A stretch of 16,898 bases of DNA from an uncultured Clostridia bacterium (GTDB taxonomy: Bacteria; Bacillota; Clostridia; Oscillospirales; Oscillospiraceae), in assembly GCA_946539175.1 (NCBI GenBank), contig CAMNHH010000032.1, forward strand, positions 1 to 16,898, given 5' to 3'. The position numbers and the translations under genes were made by a program. Numbering within the stretch: the stretch's first letter is position 1; every line of letters starts with the position of its first letter. A model generated the notes under the pieces. It made no database searches, was not told where the DNA came from, and saw only the letters and a program-made list of their open reading frames with translations. This document shows positions 6,921 through 13,975 of the stretch, piece by piece.

Positions 6921-7607
6921 ATGGAAAACAAGCTCGTATATACCGGAAAGACCAAGAACGTTTATGCCCTGGAGAACGGCAATTATCTTCTGAAGTTCAA
7001 GGACGACTGCACCGGCAAGGACGGCGTCTTCGATCCCGGCGAGAACTCTGTGGGCCTGACCATTGACGGCGTGGGCGACGTGAATCTGCGGATGTCCATC
7101 TACTTCTTTGAGAAGATCAACGCCGCCGGCATCCGTACCCACTACGTTTCCGCGGATCTGGCCAACACCACCATGGAGGTCCTGCCCGCCAAGGTCTTCG
7201 GCAAGGGCCTGGAGGTTATCTGCCGCCACAAGGCCGTGGGCTCCTTCCTGCGCCGCTACGGCGAGTACATCGAGGAAGGTGCGGACCTGCCCGCCTACGT
7301 GGAGACCACCTTCAAGAACGACGCAAAGGGCGACCCCCTGGTCACCAAGGACGGCCTTGTGGTGCTGGGCGTCATGACCGCCGAGCAGTACGACGACATC
7401 AAGGCCATGACCCAGCAGATCACCCAGATTGTGGCCGACGACATGAAAGAAAAGGGCATGGTGCTCTATGACATCAAGTTTGAGTTTGGCTATGACGCCG
7501 ACGGCAAGGTCATGCTGATCGACGAGATCGCTTCCGGCAATATGCGGGTCTACAAGGATGGCAAGTACGTTGACCCCATGACCCTGTCCAAGCTCTTTTT
7601 CGCCTAA
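6921..7607 (+). CDS. purC: SAICAR synthetase (PurC)
   Basis: It joins CAIR and aspartate in an ATP-dependent step to give SAICAR. The 228-residue product has the family's GKTKNVY start (9-15), EVICRHKAVGSFLRRY (98-113) and YDIKFEFG (183-190). The metal-binding acidic pair Asp201-Glu202 follows in LIDEIASGNMR. In E. coli-type enzymes the segment after this DE is SPDxxR; here it is ASGNMR. The first third is also divergent (VFDPGENSVGLTIDG instead of the usual GKG-N-N stretch). I recall this variant from other Clostridia, so I treat it as a real clade rather than damage. AAGGAGT lies 10 nt upstream. purB, which would use its product, is not in the window. Confidence 0.93.
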   Translation: MENKLVYTGKTKNVYALENGNYLLKFKDDCTGKDGVFDPGENSVGLTIDGVGDVNLRMSIYFFEKINAAGIRTHYVSADLANTTMEVLPAKVFGKGLEVICRHKAVGSFLRRYGEYIEEGADLPAYVETTFKNDAKGDPLVTKDGLVVLGVMTAEQYDDIKAMTQQITQIVADDMKEKGMVLYDIKFEFGYDADGKVMLIDEIASGNMRVYKDGKYVDPMTLSKLFFA

Positions 7608-7655
7608 GCACGGCAAGTCCGTTCAAATTTACATTATTTCCCAGGAGGTCCCCAC

Positions 7656-9077
7656 ATGGGAGGCTTTTTCGGCATCACGTCCAAACAAGACTGCATGGCC
7701 GAGGTCTTCTTCGGAACTGACTACCATTCCCACCTCGGCACTCGCCGGGGTGGGATGGCCGCTTTTGACCCGGAGATCGGCCTGCAGCGCAAAATACATA
7801 ATATTGAAAACGCGCCCTTCCGCACCAAGTTCGAGCATATCTTTGAGGAGATGCAGGGCACCGCGGGCATCGGCTGCATCAGCGATTCCGAACCCCAGCC
7901 TTTGCTGATCCGCTCCAATCTTGGCACCTACGCCATCTGCATGATCGGACGCATCAACAACGCGGAGGAGCTGATCGATCAGTATCTCTCCTTTTCCGGC
8001 GGCCATTTCGACGCCAAGACCGGCGGTCGGGTAAACGGCGTGGAGCTGCTGGCGGCTCTGATCGACCAAAAGAGCAGCTTTGCCGAGGGCATCCGCTTTG
8101 CCCAGAAGTCCATCGACGGCACCGCGTCGATTCTGATTCTTCAGGAGGACGGCAACCTGATTGCGGCCCGGGACCGGATGGGCCGGCTGCCCGTGACCAT
8201 CGGCAAACGGGAGGACGGCTACGCCGTCTCCTTCGAGTCCTTTGCCTATGAAAAGCTTGGTTACGTGTTCGAGAAGGAGCTGGGGCCCGGCGAGATCGTG
8301 TCCATGAGCCCCGAGGGCTTGACCCAGCTGCGGGCGCCGGGGGAGCAGAAGCGGATCTGCTCCTTCCTCTGGAGCTATTACGGCTACCCAACCTCCACCT
8401 ACGAGGGCGTCAACGTGGAGGCCATGCGCTACCGCAACGGCGCCATTCTGGCCCGGAACGACACCGTACAGGCGCAGCAGGAGATCGACTACGTGGGCGG
8501 CGTTCCCGATTCCGGTACCCCCCACGCCATCGGCTACGCCAATGAGAGCGGGCGGCATTTCGCCCGTGCCTTCATCAAATACACCCCCACCTGGGCCCGC
8601 AGCTTCATGCCTCCCACCCAGGTGGACCGGGAAAAGATCGCGAAGATGAAGCAGATCCCCGTCAAGGAGCTGATCCAGGATAAGAATCTGCTTTTCGTGG
8701 ACGATTCCATTGTCCGAGGCACCCAGCTTCGGGAGACGGTGGAATTCCTGTATGAAAACGGCGCCAAGTCCGTCCACATGCGCTCCGCCTGTCCGCCCAT
8801 TATGTTCGGCTGCAAGTATCTGAACTTCTCTCGGGCCACCTCCGACCTGGAGCTGATCGCCCGCCGGACCATTCTGGAGCTGGAGGGAGAAGAGGGCTTC
8901 CGTCATCTGGAAGAATACTGCGACGGCAGTACCCAGCGGGGGCAAAGGATGCGGGCCGCCATCTGCGAGAAATTCCACTTTTCCTCTCTGGAGTTTCAGT
9001 CTCTGGAGGGTGTGATCCAGGCCATCGGCTTGCCGGAATGTGAGCTTTGCACCTACTGCTGGAACGGAAAGGAATAG
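7656..9077 (+). CDS. purF: Amidophosphoribosyltransferase (PurF) with degenerate glutaminase domain
   Basis: It makes phosphoribosylamine from PRPP, the first committed purine step. The 473-residue product is full length. The transferase half is sound: VDDSIVRGT (348-356), GVPDSGTPHAIGYA (282-295), MPPTQ (318-322). Cys235, Cys386, Cys465 and Cys468 fit the [4Fe-4S] ligand pattern of the Bacillus subtilis type. The N-terminal glutaminase half is unusual. It begins MGGFFGI, so the nucleophile Cys1 is Gly. The usual GH-x-RY segment reads GCISDSE (73-79), and the NG of the oxyanion hole reads IG (97-98). AGGAGG lies 7 nt before ATG 7656, which supports this start. By sequence it should lack normal glutamine hydrolysis and may use free ammonia or a partner. 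Confidence 0.9.
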   Translation: MGGFFGITSKQDCMAEVFFGTDYHSHLGTRRGGMAAFDPEIGLQRKIHNIENAPFRTKFEHIFEEMQGTAGIGCISDSEPQPLLIRSNLGTYAICMIGRINNAEELIDQYLSFSGGHFDAKTGGRVNGVELLAALIDQKSSFAEGIRFAQKSIDGTASILILQEDGNLIAARDRMGRLPVTIGKREDGYAVSFESFAYEKLGYVFEKELGPGEIVSMSPEGLTQLRAPGEQKRICSFLWSYYGYPTSTYEGVNVEAMRYRNGAILARNDTVQAQQEIDYVGGVPDSGTPHAIGYANESGRHFARAFIKYTPTWARSFMPPTQVDREKIAKMKQIPVKELIQDKNLLFVDDSIVRGTQLRETVEFLYENGAKSVHMRSACPPIMFGCKYLNFSRATSDLELIARRTILELEGEEGFRHLEEYCDGSTQRGQRMRAAICEKFHFSSLEFQSLEGVIQAIGLPECELCTYCWNGKE

Positions 9078-9080
9078 AGC

Positions 9081-10124
9081 ATGAACGAGTTTTCCAAATC
9101 TGAAGCCTACGCCGCCGCCGGCGTAGATATTACTGCGGGCTACCGGGCCGTGGAGCTGATGAAGCAGCACATCGCCCGTACCGTGATCCCCGGGGTCTGC
9201 TCCGACGTGGGCGGCTTCGGCGGTCTGTTTGAATTGAATCTGGAGGGCATTCGCCGCCCTGTGCTGGTGTCCGGCACCGACGGCGTCGGCACCAAGCTGA
9301 AGCTGGCCTTCCTGCTGGACAAGCACGATACCGTGGGCATCGACTGTGTGGCCATGTGTGTCAACGACATCATTTGCTGCGGCGCCAAGCCGCTGTTCTT
9401 CCTGGATTATATCGCCTGCGGCAAGAATGTGCCGGAGCGGATCGAGGCGCTGGTGAAGGGCGTCTGCGACGGCTGTGTCCAGGCTGGTTGTGCGCTGATC
9501 GGCGGCGAGACCGCCGAAATGCCCGGCTTCTATCCTGCGGACGAATACGATCTGGCGGGCTATTCCACCGGCGTTGTGGACAAGGACCGCATTCTGGACA
9601 ACAAGAGCATGGAGCCCGGAGACCTGCTGATCGCCCTGCCCTCCAGTGGGGTCCACTCCAACGGCTTCTCCCTGGTCCGTAAGGTCTTCGACGTGGAGCA
9701 CTGTGATCTGAAGGCTCCCGTGGAGGCCCTGGGCGGCAAGTCCCTGGGGGAGACTTTGCTGACTCCCACCCGCATCTACGTGAAGCCCGTGCTGGCGCTT
9801 CTGGAGAAGGTCCGGGTCAAGGGCATCTCCCACATTACCGGCGGCGGCTTCTATGAGAACATTCCCCGTATGATCCCCCAGGGTCTCTGTGCCAGCATCC
9901 GGGAGGAAGACGTGCGGGTCCTGCCCATCTTCGATCTGATTGCCGAGACCGGCAAGATCTCCCGCAGGGATATGTTCAATACCTTCAATATGGGCGTCGG
10001 TATGTGCCTCTGCGTGGCCCAGGCGGACGCCGGGAAAGCTCTGGACATTCTCCGTCATCAGGGCGAAGAGGCCTATCTGCTGGGCAAGATCGAGGCCGGC
10101 GAGCAGAAGATCCGCCTATGGTGA
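9081..10124 (+). CDS. purM: Phosphoribosylformylglycinamidine cyclo-ligase (AIR synthetase, PurM)
   Basis: It closes the imidazole ring, turning FGAM and ATP into AIR. The 347-residue product matches the usual ~345. Motifs run in the normal order: YAAAGVDI (10-17), SGTDGVGTKLKLA (64-76), CVNDIICCGAKPLFFLDY (93-110), GGETAEMPG (141-149), SSGVHSNGFSLVR (188-200), HITGGGFYENIPR (251-263) and FNMGVGM (302-308). The start follows the purF stop by 3 nt, with GGAAAGGA as ribosome site. The stop overlaps the purN start. Confidence 0.97.
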   Translation: MNEFSKSEAYAAAGVDITAGYRAVELMKQHIARTVIPGVCSDVGGFGGLFELNLEGIRRPVLVSGTDGVGTKLKLAFLLDKHDTVGIDCVAMCVNDIICCGAKPLFFLDYIACGKNVPERIEALVKGVCDGCVQAGCALIGGETAEMPGFYPADEYDLAGYSTGVVDKDRILDNKSMEPGDLLIALPSSGVHSNGFSLVRKVFDVEHCDLKAPVEALGGKSLGETLLTPTRIYVKPVLALLEKVRVKGISHITGGGFYENIPRMIPQGLCASIREEDVRVLPIFDLIAETGKISRRDMFNTFNMGVGMCLCVAQADAGKALDILRHQGEEAYLLGKIEAGEQKIRLW

Positions 10125-10720
10125 GCGAGGGCAAACGAGTTGCCGTGCTGGTTTCCGGCGGCGGCACCAATCTGCAGGCCATTCTGGACGCCCAAGGCAG
10201 CGTGATCCGCTCCGCACGGATCGCTCTTGTGGTCTCCAACAATCCCGGAGCCTACGCCCTGAAGCGGGCGGAGGCGGCAGGGGTCCCGGCGCGAACGCTC
10301 AGCAAAAAGGAACTGGGAAGTCAGGCAGCCTTTGAAAAAGCCCTGGACGCCTGCCTTGCCGAATACCGCATTGATTTCATCGTCCTGGCCGGCTTCATGA
10401 CCATCCTCTCCCCGGATTTCACGAGGCAGTGGGATCACCGGATCCTGAACATCCATCCCTCTCTGATCCCTGCCTTCTGCGGCAAGGGCTATTACGGCCT
10501 GCGGGTTCACGAGGCGGCCCTGGCCCGGGGCGTCAAGCTCACCGGCGCCACGGTGCATTTTGTCAACGAGATCCCCGACGGGGGAGAGATTCTGCTGCAA
10601 AAGGCTGTGGAGGTGCTGCCTGGCGACACGCCGGAGCTTCTCCAGCGACGGGTAATGGAGCAGGCGGAATGGAAGCTGCTGCCCCAGGCCATCGAGCTTT
10701 TGGCCTCCTCCGAGCTGTAG
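10118..10720 (+). CDS. purN: Phosphoribosylglycinamide formyltransferase (PurN)
   Basis: It formylates GAR with 10-formyltetrahydrofolate, the third purine step. The 200-residue product has VSGGGTNLQ (12-20), SNNPGAYALKRA (40-51) and ILNIHPSLIPAFCG (109-122) with catalytic Asn111 and His113. Asp154 in PDGGEIL completes the catalytic set. I chose ATG 10118, which overlaps the purM stop in ATGGTGA; GTG 10121 is a possible alternative and would lose one residue. The ribosome site is weak, so translation probably depends on coupling to purM. The longer open frame upstream of 10118 lies inside purM and is not family-like. Confidence 0.95.
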   Translation: MVSEGKRVAVLVSGGGTNLQAILDAQGSVIRSARIALVVSNNPGAYALKRAEAAGVPARTLSKKELGSQAAFEKALDACLAEYRIDFIVLAGFMTILSPDFTRQWDHRILNIHPSLIPAFCGKGYYGLRVHEAALARGVKLTGATVHFVNEIPDGGEILLQKAVEVLPGDTPELLQRRVMEQAEWKLLPQAIELLASSEL

Positions 10721-10739
10721 GGACAAGCCCTGCTTGCCC
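10720..10739 (+). other. Small intercistronic hairpin after purN
   Basis: GGG (10720-10722) and CAAGC (10724-10728), with A10723 bulged, pair with GCTTG (10732-10736) and CCC (10737-10739) around loop CCT. It starts at the last base of the purN stop. No T run follows, so it is not an intrinsic terminator. It may only stabilise or help process the mRNA. Confidence 0.4.
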
Positions 10740-10783
10740 GCAAAGAGAACGACAAGATTAAGGGAAAGAACAGGTTATTGAGT

Positions 10784-11503
10784 ATGAACGTATATCTGAC
10801 GCCATCCATTTCTGAACGCCTTCACGGCAATACCTACCCCGGACGGGGCATCGTCCTGGGTCTCACGGAGGACGGAAGCCGCGCCGTGGCCGCTTACTTC
10901 ATCATGGGCCGCAGCGCCAACTCCCGGAACCGGGTCTTTACCATTAAGAACGGCGAGCTTTTCACGGAGCCCTTCGACGCCTCCAAGGTGGTGGACCCCA
11001 GCCTGATCATCTACGCTGCCCTGCGGCAGTTTGAAAACAAATTGATCGTCACCAACGGCAACCAGACCGATACGGTCTATGAGGGCCTGGCGGCAGGGAA
11101 GCGCTTTTCCGAGGCGCTGGAATCCCGCTGCTTTGAGCCGGACGCTCCGAATCTGACCCCCCGGATCAGCGGCCTGTTCACGCTGGAGGCGGACAGGCCC
11201 CGCTATGAGATGAGCATTCTCAAAAGCATCGACCCGGAGGGCAGCGACTGCGCCCGCTATACCTTTTCCTATCCAGCCAAGGCCGGCTTGGGCCATTTCC
11301 TCCACACCTACGTTCAAGACGGCAATCCCATCCCCACCTTCCAGGGAGAGCCGGAGCGGGTCCGCATCGGGAACGATCCGGAAGGCTTCAGCGCGGAGCT
11401 CTGGGAAGCTCTGGACCCCAGCAACAGGATTTCCCTTTACGTTCGGTACGTGGAGCTGAAAACCGGCGCCTGTACCGAGATACTGTATAATAAAAACAAC
11501 TGA
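10784..11503 (+). CDS. PurO-like IMP cyclohydrolase
   Basis: The product resembles the IMP cyclohydrolase family first described as archaeal PurO, which closes FAICAR to IMP in the last step. The 239-residue protein contains YPGRGIVLG (18-26), YFIMGRSANSRNR (38-50), VTNGNQTD (89-96), PRISG (126-130) and GHFLHTY (170-176), blocks I associate with clostridial members. I do not see an MGS-like domain of bifunctional PurH. The next gene is a PurH with only the formyltransferase domain, so the two together replace bifunctional PurH. ATG 10784 has a short AGG 9 nt upstream. An in-frame TTG at 10778 is an alternative start, adding two residues. Confidence 0.88.
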   Translation: MNVYLTPSISERLHGNTYPGRGIVLGLTEDGSRAVAAYFIMGRSANSRNRVFTIKNGELFTEPFDASKVVDPSLIIYAALRQFENKLIVTNGNQTDTVYEGLAAGKRFSEALESRCFEPDAPNLTPRISGLFTLEADRPRYEMSILKSIDPEGSDCARYTFSYPAKAGLGHFLHTYVQDGNPIPTFQGEPERVRIGNDPEGFSAELWEALDPSNRISLYVRYVELKTGACTEILYNKNN

Positions 11504-11512
11504 GGAAAGAAC

Positions 11513-12697
11513 ATGAACGAATATGAACTGAAATACGGCTGCAACCCCAACCAGAAGCCCGCCCGGATCTTTATGGCGGACGGAAGCGAGCTGCCTGTGG
11601 AGATCCTGAACGGACGCCCCGGTTATATCAACTTTCTGGACGCTCTGAATTCCTGGCAGCTGGTGAAGGAGCTGAAGACCGCTCTGGGTCTGCCCGCTGC
11701 CGCTTCCTTCAAGCACGTGAGCCCCACCTCCGCGGCCCTGGGTCTGCCTCTGTCCGGGAAGCTGAAGCGGGCTTGCTTTGTGGATGATATTCCCGATCTG
11801 GAATCCAGCCCCCTGGCCTGCGCCTACGCCAGAGCCCGGGGGACTGACCGGATGTGCTCCTTTGGGGACTGGGTGGCCCTCTCCGACGAGTGCGACGCCC
11901 TCACAGCCAGTCTCATCAAGCGGGAGGTCTCTGACGGCGTCATCGCCCCCGGCTACAGCCCGGAGGCCCTGGAGATTCTGAAGGCCAAGCGCAAGGGTGC
12001 TTATAACGTCGTGAAGATCGACCCCTCTTACGTTCCTGACCCCCAGGAGCGGAAGCAGGTCTTCGGCGTCACCTTTGAGCAGGGACGGAATAACTTTGAG
12101 ATCAATCGGGCCCTTCTGAATCACATCGTCACGAAGAACAGGGATCTGCCCGAGTCCGCCGCCAGGGATCTGATCGTAGCGCTGATCACCCTGAAATACA
12201 CCCAGTCCAACTCTGTCTGTTACGCAGTGGACGGTCAGGCCATCGGCGTGGGCGCGGGGCAGCAGTCTCGCATCCACTGCACCCGTCTGGCAGGCTCTAA
12301 GGCCGATACCTGGTTCCTGCGCCAGTCCGAGCAGGTGCTGAATCTGCCCTTCCGGCCCGATTTGGGCCGCCCGGACCGGGACAACGTGATTGACGGCTAT
12401 ATCAACCAGAACGAGGAGGACGTCTGTGCCGAGGGCGTGTGGCAGCGCTATTTCACCGAGGCACCCAAGCCCTTTACCCAGGCGGAGCAGCGGGCTTTCC
12501 TGGACAGCGTTCGGGACGTGGCGTTGGGCTCCGATGCGTTCTTTCCCTTCTTTGACAACATCGAGCGGGCCTTCCGCAGCGGCGTCAGGTACGTGGCCCA
12601 GCCCGGAGGCTCCATCCGGGACGACGCGGTCATTGAGGCCTGCAACCGGCATGATATGGTCATGTGCTTTACCGGCATGAGGCTGTTTCACCATTAA
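11513..12697 (+). CDS. purH: AICAR formyltransferase, stand-alone (PurH transformylase domain)
   Basis: It transfers a formyl group from 10-formyltetrahydrofolate to AICAR, giving FAICAR. The 394-residue product begins directly with the transformylase domain: LKYGCNPNQKPA (6-17), FKHVSPTSAA (66-75) with catalytic Lys67-His68, GAGQQSRIHC (248-256), QPGGSIRDD (363-371) and the terminal FTGMRLFHH (386-394). The ~200-residue N-terminal IMP cyclohydrolase domain of bifunctional PurH is absent. The PurO-like gene 9 nt upstream supplies that activity. AGGAAAG serves as ribosome site. Confidence 0.94.
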   Translation: MNEYELKYGCNPNQKPARIFMADGSELPVEILNGRPGYINFLDALNSWQLVKELKTALGLPAAASFKHVSPTSAALGLPLSGKLKRACFVDDIPDLESSPLACAYARARGTDRMCSFGDWVALSDECDALTASLIKREVSDGVIAPGYSPEALEILKAKRKGAYNVVKIDPSYVPDPQERKQVFGVTFEQGRNNFEINRALLNHIVTKNRDLPESAARDLIVALITLKYTQSNSVCYAVDGQAIGVGAGQQSRIHCTRLAGSKADTWFLRQSEQVLNLPFRPDLGRPDRDNVIDGYINQNEEDVCAEGVWQRYFTEAPKPFTQAEQRAFLDSVRDVALGSDAFFPFFDNIERAFRSGVRYVAQPGGSIRDDAVIEACNRHDMVMCFTGMRLFHH

Positions 12698-12706
12698 GGA
12701 GAGACT

Positions 12707-13975
12707 ATGAAAGTACTTGTTGTTGGCGGCGGCGGCAGAGAGCACGCCATCGTTAAAAAGCTGAAAGAGAATCAAAGCGTCACGGAGCTCTACTGTCTGC
12801 CCGGCAACGGCGGCATCGCCCGGGATGCGGTCTGCGTTCCCATCGGGGCCACGGACCTGGAGGGGATTCTGGCCTTTGCGACGGAGCACAAAATCGACTA
12901 TGCCGTGGTGGCCCCGGACGATCCTCTGGCTCTAGGCGCAGTGGATCTTCTGGAGGCGGCGGGGATTGCCTGCTTCGGCCCCCGGAAGAACGCCGCCGTC
13001 ATTGAGGCCTCCAAGGTCTTTGCCAAGGATCTGATGAAGCGCTACGGCATTCCCACTGCCCGCTATGAAAGCTTTGACGACATGGAGAAGGCCCTGGCCT
13101 ATCTCCGGACGATTCCCATGCCCACCGTGGTCAAGGCAGACGGTTTGGCCCTGGGTAAGGGCGTTCTCATCGCCCGGACTCTGCCCGAGGCGGAGGAGGC
13201 GGTTCGATCCATGATGGCGGACCACCGATTCGGCAAGAGCGGCGAGCGGATCGTCATTGAGGAATTCCTGGAGGGCCCCGAAATCTCCGTCCTGTCCTTC
13301 ACCGACGGCAAGACCGTCGTTCCCATGGTCTCCTCCATGGACCACAAGCGGGCAGGGGAGGGGGACATCGGACCAAATACCGGCGGCATGGGCACCGTGG
13401 CCCCGAACCCCTATTATACCCCCGCCGTGGCGGAGCGCTGTATGCGGGAAATCTTCCTGCCCACCATCCGGGCGATGGTCGCCGAGGGCCGTCCCTTCAA
13501 GGGCTGCCTTTACTTCGGCTTGATGCTCACCAAGGACGGCCCGAAGGTCATCGAGTACAACTGCCGCTTCGGTGACCCGGAGACCCAGGTGGTGCTGCCT
13601 CTGCTGGAAACCGATCTTCTGACTGTCATGCAGGCAGTCACCCGGGAGCGGCTGGCAGAATGCGAGCTTAAGTTTTCCACCGATGCCGCCGCCTGCGTGA
13701 TCATGGCCTCCAAGGGTTACCCGGGTACCTATGAAAAGGGCTATCCCATCACGATCCCCGAGAATCTGGAGGCCCAGGTATTCGTGGCGGGTGCTAAAAC
13801 GCAAAACAACAGCCTGGTTACTTCCGGCGGCCGTGTTTTGGGCGTCACCGCCCTTGGAGCGGATCTGCCCGCCGCCTTGGACAAGGCCTATTCCGCTGTG
13901 AAGCGGATCCATTTTGAAAATGCCTATTACCGCCGGGACATCGGCAAACGCGCCCTTGCGGCGAAGGAGGGCTAA
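12707..13975 (+). CDS. purD: Phosphoribosylamine-glycine ligase (GAR synthetase, PurD)
   Basis: It joins phosphoribosylamine with glycine using ATP, the second purine step. The 422-residue product is standard length with an ATP-grasp fold: VVGGGGREHA (5-14), LPGNGGI (31-37), VVKADGLALGKGV (141-153), GPNTGGMGTVAPNP (222-235) and EYNCRFGDPE (283-292) with metal ligands. The start has TAAGGAGA overlapping the purH stop codon. The stop overlaps the purL start in TAATG. As a stand-alone PurD it is not fused to PurM or PurN, which are separate genes nearby. Confidence 0.97.
   Translation: MKVLVVGGGGREHAIVKKLKENQSVTELYCLPGNGGIARDAVCVPIGATDLEGILAFATEHKIDYAVVAPDDPLALGAVDLLEAAGIACFGPRKNAAVIEASKVFAKDLMKRYGIPTARYESFDDMEKALAYLRTIPMPTVVKADGLALGKGVLIARTLPEAEEAVRSMMADHRFGKSGERIVIEEFLEGPEISVLSFTDGKTVVPMVSSMDHKRAGEGDIGPNTGGMGTVAPNPYYTPAVAERCMREIFLPTIRAMVAEGRPFKGCLYFGLMLTKDGPKVIEYNCRFGDPETQVVLPLLETDLLTVMQAVTRERLAECELKFSTDAAACVIMASKGYPGTYEKGYPITIPENLEAQVFVAGAKTQNNSLVTSGGRVLGVTALGADLPAALDKAYSAVKRIHFENAYYRRDIGKRALAAKEG

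Noticed and set aside
7629..10058. Minus-strand frame of 809 codons opposite purF and purM
   Set aside because: Same antisense codon-bias effect; its product is rich in low-information H, G, Q, A and D runs and has no recognisable domain.
10775..12889. Minus-strand frame of 704 codons opposite the PurO-like gene and purH
   Set aside because: Antisense shadow with no ribosome site or domain; it crosses several real gene boundaries.
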